A stretch of 64,000 nucleotides of DNA from Balamuthia mandrillaris (taxonomy: Eukaryota > Discosea > Longamoebia > Balamuthiidae), in NCBI GenBank assembly GCA_031835245.1, contig JAVKOQ010000012.1, forward strand, positions 374,093 through 438,092, given 5' to 3'. Both the position numbers and the translations under genes were made by a program. Each line of letters opens with the position of its first letter. The stretch's first letter is position 1. This document shows positions 21,307 to 32,726 of the stretch, piece after piece. Under the pieces are notes generated by a model, which worked only from the letters and a program-made list of their open reading frames with translations, searched no databases and was not told the origin of the DNA.

Positions 21307-21789
21307 AAACTAGCCTCCAACCGTTGTTCGTTTCAGTTTGTTTAGTTAATATTTTGTTATAACGTCTCTGAAGGTAACCCCATGGAATGGACATCCCGAG
21401 GTTTTCGTCTTTTCTGTAACTGCCACAGTGGACCATGTTAAGGTTTGTTGCGGTGCACCAAATACACATGTTTATGTATTGGCCATTACTCACAAGACTC
21501 CCTCACTTGCCTTTCTGCCCATAGCAAACTATCTTCCAGTGTATGCCCTGTTTGGCCGACTATTCACCTGACAACTATCAACTATGCTACAATGACGTAC
21601 GCTGTTCATCTTGTTCTTTTTTTTTAATTCTTGCCTTCTCCTCCTTCTCCTTCTCCTCCTTCTCCTTCTCCTTCTCCTTCTCCTTCTCCTTCTCCTTCTC
21701 CTTCTCCTTCTCCTTCTCCTTCTCCTTCTCCTTCTCCTTCTCCTTCTCCTTCTCCTTCTTCTCCTTGTTCCTTTGTCTTACCTGTGGTG
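21307..21789. other. Upstream region of the RapGAP gene
   Basis: About 480 bp with no independent gene. It ends in the long CTTCTC hexamer array and then the RapGAP start. The open frame crossing the array (Ser-Phe repeats) is an artefact of the repeat. Confidence 0.5.
21636..21767 (+). repeat. (CTTCTC)n hexamer microsatellite
   Basis: About 130 bp of nearly perfect pyrimidine hexamer repeats immediately upstream (about 25 bp) of the RapGAP start codon, on its sense strand. It probably lies in the 5' UTR or promoter. Pure polypurine/polypyrimidine arrays of this length can form triplex DNA. Confidence 0.9.
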
Positions 21790-24259
21790 ATGGACAACTC
21801 AAAGGAGCAACAACAAGACATTCGGTTGTCAATCGAGTTTGCCATTCTTGTGAAGGCTCATCCGGAACTAACAAAAGCATGGGAGGACAAGGAAACTATC
21901 TGTCTTACCTTACAACCTACACAATCAGCTCCCGTGAAGTCTCAAAGCTATAGGTACATGCTTTTCGTTCTGTATTTTGTTGTCTTTGTTATAGGAATTG
22001 AAAATGTGTTTGATGCAGAGGGACATCTTCTGGGTCCGGTATAGTCAGTAAAACCGTGGAAAAGTATTCACAAATAACCCAAGGACCTAACGCCATCACC
22101 AAACAACCTTTTTCCTCCTCTTTGACGTCTCCTCCATTGTCTTCCTCTTCTGTCTCTTCTTCTGCTGACACAGACTGTGATGACGACGTAGACATTGATG
22201 AAGAGACAGAGATGTATCTGGAACTAGCACCACCAGCAACTGCTACAATTACCACACGGCCTCGTTCTCCTTCTCTGCCTCGCACTGGCTCGCATAGCAC
22301 ATCTGTACCAGAATTGCCTCTCTCTGCCCGTTTTGCAACCCGCTCGGTTTCTGCTTCCCCAGCTTCTTCGGCTTCCTCTGTCTCCGCTTCTTCCGCCTCT
22401 TCTGCTTCAACGACTATACTTTCCTCTTCAGTCGCTACTGAAAACTGGGCATCCAACAGAAGGAGAAGACCGATAGCTGCTGTTCCGGCCCTGAACTTTA
22501 TGTGGCACAAGACTCAACCATCGACTGCCAGCGTTCATCAGGATGGCAGCGTTACAGCCAGAGAAGATAGAAGCTCCTCCTCCATGACTAACTCTTCAGG
22601 AGGAAAGGGAGGAGGCAGAATACGAAGAATAGCGAAAGGGAAAGTCATCATGTCACAAGGGGGTGAGAGCCACCATCGCAGTGACGACGATGAAGACCAA
22701 AACAACGACCATGAGCAGGCAGGAGAAGAACAACACCGGAAATCATTTAAAAAGGATCCTGGCAGTAAGACCCACTCACACAGTCGTGACCGTGAAAGCG
22801 GTTCTCTTATTGGTCTTCGTTCCTCTCCATCACCTTCCGAACGAGACTCGGTCAATATTCGTGCTTCTGCTCCAAATTTACCAGCCCTTTGGATACCTCC
22901 CTCTATCTCCTCCTCCTCATCCACCTCTTCATCTTCGTCATCTGCTCAACAAACATCACCTGCTCAACATCGACGCTCCAATTCCGTGGAAGAGAAGCAC
23001 AGGTTAAGCGCTTTGTTGAGCCCTAGAAGAATGGGCAGCGAGCATCGAACTGCCTCCACGACTTCTCCTCCTTCCTCCCCCTCTGCTTCCTCATCTTCTT
23101 CTCTTTCCTTATCCTCCATTACATCCTCATCGCCATTGAGTTCTGGAACGCAGATCGTGACGAGGATGAGAAGCTCGCCGTTGACGGAGAAGCGGAATGT
23201 CAGCATTACGCGAAGGCCCAGCAGTGGCAACTTGAGCAAGACTTATTATTCCATTTTGCCCTGCCCTGTACGTTGTCTCCACATTTTCTTGCATCGCTTC
23301 GTTTGTTATTGCTTTGTTGTGTTTCCTCTGTTCTCTTTTAGTTCTTACTTGTTCTGTTCGTGTGGACAACAACGTAAGGGTTATATACTGGAGTCATCCA
23401 TTTGGGGTCCAACCGGCAAAGCTGAGGTCATCTTGAGAGACTACGACGGCCATGGCTCTCCTCGCCAAACTAGGCTGAAAAAAGAGCAGTTGGAGCCTTA
23501 TGCCGCCACCAACTTGCAGCTGGAAGGATTGGAGAATGAAGCCTGCAACTACAACGACTATTTCTTTGCAAAACGTACTCCCTTTGTTTTGCTTTATTTT
23601 AGTTGATTTCTGTTTTATGCCTAACGTTTGGTTGCAACGAGCAGCTCATCGAAACTACATTGGCGAGCATCCAACCAAAGGGCCGCTCATTCTGACCATA
23701 TTGACGGAGCCCGAGGAAGAAGAGATTCGCAGCTCCGGTTCCTTGAGGTTTAATCCTGCAAACACTCCAAGAACCTTCCGATGTAGGGTGCTTGTTTGGA
23801 GCAAACTGGTAAGTAAAAGTGGCTTTCCTTTGGTCTTAGTGGTTTCTATCTTCTTTTAACGAAACAACAAAGGGAGAAGAATATTTCTTTGTGAACATCA
23901 AGCGAAATAAAATACGACCAGCTGGTTTTCCTGTTGGGAACGCTCAGAGTTTGTTGGTCTGCAAAAGGGTGCTCAAGGTAATGAGGACAATGAAACCTTG
24001 GCTCAACGAGGTTCAAAACCTTCGTCATCTCAAAGGTGGACTTTCTCCTATCCCTCTATCCTCTCCTCTCCCCCCTCTTTACCTAATACTTGTATACTCT
24101 GTTGTTCGTTCCATTGCACGCAGGAGCTACAAACGAAGCAGTGAATCAAGACTTGTTGGAGATGGAACTGCGACAGGTGGTTTGTAACTATAAGTTTGGC
24201 ATACTATATGCCAAAGAAGGTCAAGTGCGCGAAGAAGATATGTTCTCAAATGGTTTGTA

Positions 24260-24297
<38 letters not shown>

Positions 24298-25264
24298 CCT
24301 ATTCTCTCCTCTTGTTACCGTCTCTTTGGGAATATAGTAACCAACAAGTAAAATAATAGTGGAGGAAAGCGACGCGTTCATGGAGTTTTTGTCCTTCCTG
24401 GGAGACAAGATAGTCCTAAAGGGCTGGACAGAATACAGAGGCGGTTTGAACGTCAAAGACAACAGCACTGGAACGCATTCGATCTACACCGTCTGGAAGG
24501 ACTTTCAGGTAATGTTTCACGTCTCAACCTACCTTCCTTTCTCGGCCACCGAGCGTCAGCAGTTAGAGAGGAAGAGGCATCTGGGCAACGATATCGTCAT
24601 CATCGTATTTTATGAAGGAAAGACGCCTTACTCTCCCGATACTATTGCGTCTGAGTTCAATCGTACGTTGCTCTCCTCTTCTTTCTGTTGTGCTCGTTTG
24701 CTCATGGTGAAACATTATCGTTATCTCTTTTGGAACTTCCCTACCTATCCGGGCAGACGTTTTTGTGGTCATTCGTCCGTCCTTCTCCTTGAAGGGAGAA
24801 CGCACATACAGGTACAATTATTCTTATTGCTTTTTTTTTATCATTTTGCCTTGTCTATTTTGGATGAGAATATATCGTATCTGAGGAGAGAGAGAAACGA
24901 TAAAGAAAAAGAGGGACGACTTGGTATCATATCTTCTGCTTAGTTCTAATGCTTTGTGCAAACATAGTATCGATGTAGTATACAAAGAAGGTGTCAAGCC
25001 ATTCCGGCCGTTGCTTCCGGACTATCCTCTCACCAAATCCGCTGAACTCCGAGACTTGATTCTCGCCAAACGTTCGTGTTTCTCTCTTCTTTTTTTTTGT
25101 GTTCCACCTGGGCATTCTGTAATCTTTTCTCTCTCTCTCTCTCTCTCTCTCCAGTGATAAACGGAGAACGAGCGTCATACCAAGCAGCAGCGTTTGCCTC
25201 CAAAATACGAAGAACAAGACAACTGCTTATCGATGAGCTGGGCAAGAAGTATCCTAAAAAATGA
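21790..25264 (+). CDS. RapGAP-domain protein (Rap GTPase activator)
   Basis: A multi-exon gene. Exon 1 (21790..21953) and the start of exon 2 (22019) join in phase; the last exon ends in TGA at 25262-25264. Exon 2 encodes a long disordered Ser/Pro/Arg-rich region. The C-terminal half is a clear Rap/Ran-GAP domain, read through spliced exons: VCNYKFGILYAKEGQ, MFSN, the block LGDKIVLKGWTEYRGGLNV, MFHVSTYLPF, RKRHLGNDIVIIVF and FNHVFVVI. The catalytic asparagine thumb is the N of GNDIV (about 24,597), so the enzyme should be active in hydrolysing GTP on Rap. Rap controls adhesion and actin in motile cells. Before it, an ESSIWGPTGKAEV block and a conserved NYIGEHPTKGP segment belong to the same family. 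The donor/acceptor at about 23,270/23,385 is uncertain. Confidence 0.9.
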
Positions 25265-25714
25265 ACATCACCACAAGCAGCACTTTATAGGTGAAAGCGC
25301 GCTTAAACACTGAAAATGAAAGTCATCGTTTTTGCATTGGGGCCTCAGGCCAGAAGATGGTTACCCAGAGAGGAGAGGTTCAGAGAGGAAGGGTGAAGCC
25401 AAGAGCTAATAAGAGTTTCGACAAACCCCAACCTACATTCTGCATTTATGTGTGTCGTTTGAGACCTGGCGAGGCTGCTAAAGCAAGAACACGCCCTAGT
25501 TATGATGAGGCTGCAGCCAGTGAGTGTCCCTGCGGGTTAGAGAAGCAGAAGAGAAACAAGAACGCAAACAGGACCCAACGGCAGGTCCCTCTTTCTTTTG
25601 CCAGCCTCCCATCGCTCACTCCATAAGGCTTCACCGTGCCAAAGGTGTCGACAAGAGGCGCAGCTGATCTACGAAACAAAAACAACAAAGTCGCACACAC
25701 CGAAGCTTGGGAGC
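25265..25714. other. Intergenic / 5' region of the mARC gene
   Basis: About 450 bp without a supported gene. A TCGACAAA motif occurs at 25,418. The frame that ends at 25,626 has no recognisable domain. Confidence 0.4.
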
Positions 25715-26390
25715 ATGAGCGCTGGTGGGGAGGGTAGCGGCAAGCCAAACTCGCTGTGGGCCACAGCGCTGCTCGCTGGTGGAGCCACCGTTGCCGTTGC
25801 CGCTGCTGCTTGGGCTGCCTCCACTTACCTCCGCCCAAATAACTCTACTCCATCTTCCTCTGCTGCTGCTGCTTCTGCTTCTGCCGCACCAACGAAAGGC
25901 TTTGCGGCAGTCCCAATAGAAGACGAACTCTCCAGAGCCGATTGCGTGGTGACCCAAGTGAACATCTACCCCATCAAATCCTGCAAGGGCGTTTCCCTGC
26001 AGGAGAGAGAGTTTGATGCGTTTGGCTTTGAGTACGATAGGCACTGGCTGCTCGCCACGCAAAGAGCGAACGGACAGTGGGCCATGACCTCCCAGAGGCA
26101 AAACCCTCGCTTGGCCTTGGTGGTGCCCTCCTTCACTGAGACGCACCTCCAGGTGGAAGCTCCTGGCAAAGACCCTTTGGAAGTGCGTCATTCTTTTCTC
26201 TTGTTTTTCTTCTTGTACTACTTCTTGTTCTTGTTCTTGTTCTTGTTCTTGTTCTTGTTCTTGTTCTTGTTCTTGTTCTTCTTCTTGTTCTTCTTCTTCT
26301 TCTTCTTCTTCTTCTTCTTCTTCTTCTTCTTCTTCTTCTTCTTCTTCTTCTTCTTCTTCTTCTTCTTCTTCTTCTTCTTCTTCTTCTTTG

Positions 26391-26426
<36 letters not shown>

Positions 26427-27246
26427 CTTTCTCTTCTTCTCTTCCCCTCCTCCTCTCATGCTGCTTCTTCAAAATAAACAGATACCCCTAAGCAGAGAAG
26501 ATGAAGACCTGAAACAACGACAGGAAGTGCGCGTCTGGGGAGGGGTCTACCCTGCTATCGATGAGGGGGATGAAGCCGCCGCTTGGTTCAGCGACTATCT
26601 CAACCTCGGCAACGAGGATGGGTCACTGACGGAAGTGCGCCTCTTCCGCATGCCTCAGGATCATGCCCGCCTGGTGGAAGAGGAATACCGCGTGGAGGGC
26701 GCCTGCAACACGGCCTCCTTTGCGGATGGCTATCCCTTTCTCCTCATCTCTGAAGCCTCTTTGGAAGAGCTCAACTTTCGCATTCGCCAGCAGCAACAAC
26801 AAAATGAAGGGATAGAAGGCGAAGAAGGAGAAGTAGTCTTGCCAATGTGGAGGTTTAGACCGAACATTGTGGTGAGAACGGTAGGAGAGAGGCAGAAGCC
26901 GTTTGTGGAGGACGAGTGGTTCAAGATACAAATCGGAGAGGACGAGACCGAAGCGGACGATGGCGAAGTCTTTTACGTGGTGAAGGCCTGCACGCGTTGC
27001 AAGCTCACGACGGTGGACCACGAGAGAGGAGAGTTTGCTGGCCCAGAGCCGTTGCAAACCTTGGGGACTTTCCGACTGGATCAACAGAAGCAACCCATGT
27101 TTGGCCAGAACTTGCTGCAAAAGAACCGACGTGGGCGCGTTCGTGTGGGCGATCGCGTGCAGGTCTTGGAGTTGAAGACCGATAGAAGGAAGAAGGAAAA
27201 GGAAGAAGAAGAGGAGACCGACGTGACGTCAGCATCGTCCTCTTAA
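25715..27246 (+). CDS. MTARC: mARC-type MOSC domain molybdoenzyme
   Basis: Two exons, join(25715..26182, 26482..27246), phase 0, give 410 residues. The N-terminus has a hydrophobic anchor of about 20 residues (from SLWATALLAGG) followed by an Ala/Ser linker, as in outer-mitochondrial-membrane mARC proteins. Then the MOSC N-terminal beta barrel (QVNIYPIKSCKGVSL, YDRHWLLA) and the MOSC domain follow (FRPNIVV, FVEDEWFKIQIG). The molybdenum-ligand cysteine is in CTRCKLTTVD (about 26,990-27,001), then EPLQTLGTFR. This matches the human mARC layout, whose enzymes reduce N-hydroxylated substrates with cytochrome b5 and its reductase. An acidic insertion (about 26,815-26,840) and a Lys/Glu-rich tail are extra. 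The 299-nt intron contains a very long pyrimidine microsatellite. Confidence 0.9.
26214..26431 (+). repeat. Compound microsatellite (TTGTTC)n-(TTC)n-(CT)n in intron
   Basis: About 215 bp inside the mARC intron: TTCTTG hexamers, then over 30 TTC triplets, then (CT)n just before the acceptor. All are pyrimidine on the sense strand. The Phe- or Arg-rich frames across it are artefacts. Confidence 0.95.
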
Positions 27247-27309
27247 TTGTGTCGACAACTTGGAAGAGCTCAAGTGATGCTCGAGTTGTGCAGGAAAAAA
27301 CGAGGGTAT

Positions 27310-27323
27310 GTTACCATGGCAAC
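27310..27323. promoter_or_regulatory. Perfect X-box (RFX-type site)
   Basis: GTTACCATGGCAAC matches the RFX consensus GTNRCCNNRGYAAC at every position, including the 2-bp spacer. It lies 162 bp upstream of the formin 2 start and 64 bp past the mARC stop. RFX proteins are known from opisthokonts and some amoebozoans, where they often control ciliary or cell-cycle genes. Confidence 0.55.
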
Positions 27324-27484
27324 CATTTAATTAATTTAACTTTTATTGTTTTCCGATTGGACGACTAATATACTGCATAGTTCGGGTCAATAAGGGGGAA
27401 GAAGGCACCATTCCCGTCAAAATCTTCCTTCTTTTTATTTTTTAACCCTCTTCCCACTCTGCGGGAGTAGCTGGAATAAGAAAG

Positions 27485-30400
27485 ATGAACAAAACACAAA
27501 AGAAAGAAGAGGAGAAAAAGAGAAAGGAAGAAGCCAAGAAGAAGAAAGAGGAGGAGAAGCGAAAGAAGAAGGAGGAGGCCAAAAAGAAAAAGCAAGAGGC
27601 CAAAGAGAAAAAGCTCGCCAGCAAGAAAGGCGGCAAAACAGCTGCTCCGGCAGCTGCCTCCTCCGCTACTCCCAAAAAAGATGCCACCTCTTCTGCCAAA
27701 ACTTCCTCCAAAGACAACACACCATCGAGTTCTGGGACGGTGAAGACCTCCGAAAAGAGAAAGTCTGGTGCGGCCGCTTCTTCCTCTGCCTCCCAGACCG
27801 ATTCGCCCTCCGCCAGCCCCACCTTGAAAAGAAAGACTCCTAAAAAAACACAAAGAGATAGCAGTCGTCTCAGGTTTGTATTTCTTTTCTCTTTCTTTCT
27901 CCTTTGTCTTTCTTCCTTTTTCTTTTGTGGTGTCTTATTTTGTTTGCTTTCTCTTTTTTTTTTCCTTACAAAACAGTACCTCCAAACTTGCAACGCCAAC
28001 AACTCCGGAGGACTTTATAAGAGGTCTTCAAAGCGGAGACGTGTTGGACACCGTTTCCAGGTTGAGAGCACATTTGGAGGGCAACCCTGGGGATGATAGA
28101 TGGATCGCTCGTTTTGTCAGCGCCAAAGGAATTGGCGTTCTTCTTTCTGTCGTTCAGGTTTAAACTTTGTCTCTCACTCTCTCTCTTTCTATTCTCGTAT
28201 TCGTTCTTCCCTTTTCTACGTACATTCACTCTTGTGCTCTTTTTATCATTGTTGTATTCTTCTCTCTCTCTCTCTCTCTCTCTCTCGCTCATGTGAACTC
28301 TTCTTCTTTTTTGTTCTAGTGCATCATCATTTACCGAATGTACTTAAAAAAACAAACAAACAGGAAAAGAACAGAAAAGCAAGACAGAACGCAACTGACA
28401 TTTCCATCTTGGCTGAAATTATCAAAGTGTTGGAACAAATAGCGGCTGTGCCGAGAGGTCTAAAAGCCATCTTAAAGCCCGATATTCTGAAGGACGTTGT
28501 GGTCAGCCTGATGGTGGAAGATGTCCCATTGAGGGGAAACATTCTTCATCTTCTCTCTGTCTTTTGTTTGATCGATCAGGAAAGTGGAGTGGAGCTCATT
28601 CTGAACGCATTTACATGGTTGCAGCAGCAACGAAAAGGTACCTCCTGTTTCTATCCTCATCGTCTTTCCTTCCTACTTATTGTTTGAATAACATTTCTTT
28701 ATGTTCAATATAATGTAAAGAGCGACAACGTTTTGAGAAAGAGGTGGAAAGCCTCCGCAAAGAAGACAACGTGGATTATCTCATCAGCACCATGTCGTTC
28801 ATCAACGCAGTCGTCAACACTCCTGAGCTCCTCGAACAACGTATCGGCTTGCGCAACGAGTTGAAGCAATCCGAGTTTGATGAGGTTTTAGAACAGCTCT
28901 CTCAAACGTGGGCCACTCATTCGGAGACATTGAAGACACTGATCGATGTTTATCTTGAAGAGATGGAAGCTGATGACGAAGAATTGAAGAATGCAGCTGG
29001 AGAAAGGTACTTTTTTGAGACGAAAAGCGAATGAATGAGAGTGGGAACCAAAGCGAAGAGCAAAGAATATGGGAAATGGCTAACAGTGTTTTTTACTATA
29101 GAATTGGCGGCGTTTTGGCTGAGAACGTGGATGGAATTTACCAAGTGTTGAAGAAAGAGGCCAAAGGCTCTACCTACTACCACAGCTTTGTTGCCGTATT
29201 TCAAAACATAGCGAAACTGGCCACCACCTTATCTCCTCCGTGCGTTTTCTTTTTTTCTTTCTTGTTTCCATGTGTTGTTATTGAAAGGTTTGCGTTTTCA
29301 CATGTTAATGCACGTTTTTTGTCTTTGATGGTATACAGTGGAGATGTTTGGGAGAGTCTTCATTCCTTGCTGCAAGAATACTCCCAGATGGTGAACACCT
29401 CCGGATTGGACTCCCAATTCAAAGTCATCACATCGACCACCATTGAAGAGCTCAACGAGCTGAATCAAAGCAAAGTGGCGAGTCTCACCAAGCGTTTACA
29501 GGAGTTGCAGGAAGTGGTGGAGCGCCTCGAGAAGGAGAATGAAGAGTTCAAGGCGTCCGCAAAGAAGGAGGAGAAGGACAAGTTCAAGAAATTGTTGAAC
29601 GAAGGAATGACTTCATCTTCTTCAAAGATCGTCGTTGTGAAGAAGAAGGACAAAGAGGAAGCAGTAACCGAAGACAAGAAAGATAAAGAAGAGGAGAAAG
29701 ATACCAAACAGGAAGGCGAATCGGAAAAGCAAGATGATGAAAAGGAAAATAAACAAGAAGAACCGGAAAAGAAAGATGAAGAAAACAAAGATGATGAGAA
29801 AAAAGAAACAGACGCTACATCCTTGCTGGCAGTTCCAAAGGAAGACAGCAACGAGGACGCGGCAAAGCAGAAAGAAAAAGAAGGTGAAGCTGCAGAAGAA
29901 ACCAAAAGACTTCAGGCAGAACACGAGGCTGCCATTGCAGCTGCCCGCGAGGAAGCCGAAATGAACAAAAAGGAACGAGAACAATTGTTGCTCAAAGAGA
30001 AGCAGCTTCAAGAAAAGTTGGCTCAAGCCGAAGCCATCGCGCAAGAGAGCCGACAGAAAGCATCCGCTGCTGAAGCAAAGATCATCGACGCCGAGAAACG
30101 CTTCTCCGACCTTCAAAAGAAACTCGAGGAAGCCGAATTCAAGTTTAAACAACTCGAGAATGCGGCATCCTCCTCTTCCTCTGATGCCCCTCCACCTCCG
30201 CCAGGAGGCGCTCCTCCTCCACCACCAGGCGGCGCTCCTCCACCTCCCCCAGGCGGTGCTCCCCCGCCGCCACCAGGAGGCGCTCCTCCTCCACCACCAG
30301 GAGGCGCTCCCCCACCACCCCCAGGCGGCGCTCCCCCACCACCGCCAGGAGGTGCCCCTCCTCCACCTCCTGGAGCTGGTCCACCCCCACCTCCAGGAGG

Positions 30401-32726
30401 AGGTGGCCCTCCTCCTCCACCAGGAGCTGGCCCTCCTCCTCCACCAGGAGCAGGCGGTCCTCCACCTCCTCCTGGACTTGGAGGCGGACCTCCGGGTCCT
30501 CCAGGCCCACCAGGAGCACCAGTAGGAAGCGGCTTGCCTCCTAAACCGGTGTTGAAGCCTTCGCAAAAGATGAAGCAGTTCGCGTGGGCCAAGATACCGG
30601 AAGGCAAAGTGTTGCAGTCATTCTGGAAGGAAGTGGACGACCAGAACGTGGCTAACGAGTTGGACTTTAAGCAACTGGAAGATCTGTTCGCAGCCAAAGT
30701 GGCCCCTCCTCCATCCGCAGGAGGTGCAGGGGACAAGGACAAAGAGAAGGAAAAGAAGGCGCAAGTAGCCGTCACTTTGTTGGACGCCAAAACAGCCAAC
30801 AACGGAGCCATCATGTTGTCTCGCTTCAAGGTAGGCTATCCTCAGATCGCTCAAGCCATCTTGGAGCTGGACGAGCGCATCATCTCTGTGGAGGCGGCTG
30901 GTAGCATGGGCGAGTACGTCCCCACTGCGGAGGAGATAGAGCTCATCACTGGCTTCCCTGAGGAGAAGACAAAGTTGGGAAAGATGGAACAGTATTACTG
31001 GGAGATAAAGGACATCCCCCGCTTGAAGCCTCGTCTCAATGCTTTCAAGTTCAAGCTCCAGTTTGAAGATCTCATTCAGGATTTGAAGCCAGTACGATGC
31101 CTCTCTCTCTCTCTCTCTCTCTCTCTTGCTCTCCCTCCCTTTCGTTTGGTTTGCTTTTGGACTCTTTATCATTCTTGTCTCTCTCTCTCTCTCTCATCTC
31201 ACAAAAGGATGTTGAAGCCGTCATTCTGGCCATCAAAGAAGTCCAAAAGAGCCCAAAGCTGAAAAAGATCTTAGAAATAGTTCTTGCTGTTGGTAACTTT
31301 CTTAATGGAGGTACATTCCGAGGTCAAGCCTACGGTTTCAAACTAGACGCTCTCAACAAGCTTCGCGATACTAAGGTTCCTCTTTTTTGCTCTCTCTCAC
31401 ACTTTTCGTTTGTTCCTGATCTTTCTTCATTGCGTAATGCAGTCAGGTGACAATCAAACCACGTTGTTGCATTACATTGCCGAGTTGGTGGAACAAAAGT
31501 TCCCTGATGCCCTCGACTTCCCTCGTGAGTTGAAGCATCTTGGCAGAGCCTCCAGAGGTAAACTCTCAGAAGCACAACTAGAAGACAAAGAATAGGCAGA
31601 AGAAGAAGAAGAAGAAGCAGTGAAGAAGAAGAAGAAGAAGAAGAAGAAGAAGAAGAAGAAGAAGAAGAAGAAGAAGAAGAAGAAGAAGAAGAAGAAGAAC
31701 AAGAACAAGAACAAGAAGAAAGAAGAAGAAAGACACAAATACCAGAGCAACAAGAATTACACAAAAACTGACAAACTACATCAACAACACAAAACAGTGG
31801 TACTGTCAGCAGCACAGGCAACAATGGCGCAGCTGGTTAATGGCCTCAAAACGGTGGAAAGCGAAATCGAGATGGCCTCTGACGATAATCCCAAGGATCT
31901 ATTCAAGAGCAAGATGACTGCCTTTCTCGACAAGAACCGCCCTAGAGTGCAAGAGCTGGACGACAGCATGAAAGCTCTGGAGGAGGACTTCAAGGGATTG
32001 GTGACCGCTTTCCACGAGCCGCCTTCCTCCACCCCCGATCAGTTCTTTGGCACACTGTCCAGCTTCATTACTGCTTTCGAGAAAGCCCACTCCGAAAACA
32101 CCAGAAAGCGAGAGAAAGCAGCCGCCGATGCCAAACGAAATGCCGCTGGTGCTGCTGGCCGTGGAGGCAGAGGTGGTGGAGGAGCCGCAGGCAGAGGAGG
32201 AAGAGGAGGCATGATGGGCGCGGGAGGACCGATGGGAGGTCCCCCTGCCATGGGAGATATTGTGGGGCAACTGAAAGCAGGAGCGTTCTTTAGGAACAGG
32301 AGAGAGCAGATAAAGCAAAACAAAGGAAGCTCTATCATTGCCCCTGGTGCAGGGTCCAGCCCGGCTGCCGCAGGAAACGAAAGCGGAGCCGCTGGAAGAG
32401 GAGGCAGAGGAGGCATGTTTGGAGGAAGAGGAGGCAGGGGAGGAGCATTTGGAGGAGGAAGAGGAGGTGCGATCGGAGGTAACGTTGGAGCAAAACCAGA
32501 GAATAAGGAAAAGGAAAAAGAGGAAGAAGAAAAGAAAGTGGAAGAGGAAGAAAAGAAAGAGGAAGAAGAAAAGAAGAAAGAAGATAAGGAAGATAAAGAA
32601 GGCGATGAGGAGGAGGATGATGACTCTTCCTCTGACTCTGAAGAGTCTTCCTCCGAATCTTCAGAGTCTTCCAGTTCTGATGAAGAAGAGGACGAAGAGG
32701 ACAAAGCCACCACCAAGGAAGAATAA
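27485..32726 (+). CDS. Diaphanous-related formin 2 with DAD, RGG boxes and acidic tail
   Basis: A multi-exon gene of roughly 1,400 residues. Exon 1 is 27485..27873, joining to an exon after the acceptor at about 27,977; a checked late intron is 31558..31797; the stop is TAA at 32724-32726. Order: a Lys/Glu/Arg-rich N-terminal helix, a GBD/FH3 region (about 27,990-29,460), a coiled coil with a long Lys/Glu insertion, and an FH1 segment of repeated GAPPPPPG units (30,184-30,480). The FH2 domain (about 30,550-32,150) has KMKQFAWAKIP and GNFLNGGTFRGQAYGFKLD. After FH2 come a Gly/Arg RGG box, a diaphanous autoregulatory motif (MGDIVGQLKAGAFFRNRREQ, about 32,250-32,310), a second RGG box and a Glu/Asp/Ser tail. 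It should assemble actin filaments under Rho-type control. RGG boxes bind RNA or are arginine-methylated in other proteins and are unusual in formins. Confidence 0.92.
30184..30480 (+). repeat. 24-bp coding minisatellite in formin 2 FH1
   Basis: The FH1 segment is built from about nine tandem 24-bp units encoding GAPPPPPG, with later units drifting to GAGPPPPP. Near-identity of the early units suggests recent unit gain or loss, which would change the number of profilin-binding proline tracks. Confidence 0.85.
31598..31734 (+). repeat. (GAA)n array in a formin 2 intron
   Basis: About 135 bp of GAA/GAAC triplets inside the intron 31558..31797. It is purine on the sense strand, the opposite of nearly all other intron repeats in the window. 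The poly-lysine frame across it is spliced out. Confidence 0.85.

Noticed and set aside
21543-21953. A protein with a long Ser-Phe repeat
   Set aside because: The frame is an artefact of the (CTTCTC)n array; the real RapGAP start lies at 21,790 in another frame.
25291-25626. A 111-codon gene upstream of the mARC gene
   Set aside because: No recognisable domain and an odd composition; more likely 5' flanking DNA.
26133-26472. An arginine- or lysine-rich minus-strand protein
   Set aside because: It is the reverse reading of the mARC intron microsatellite.
27224-27233. A CRE (TGACGTCA) near 27,225
   Set aside because: It lies inside the coding sequence of the mARC protein and is likely chance.
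29622-30829. Long minus-strand frames opposite formin 2
   Set aside because: They mirror the FH1 and Lys/Glu-rich coding repeats of formin 2 and show no domain.
31620-31797. A poly-lysine N-terminus for a separate gene ending at 32,726
   Set aside because: The lysine run is intronic (GAA)n; splicing 31,558-31,797 joins the two parts of the formin FH2 domain in frame.
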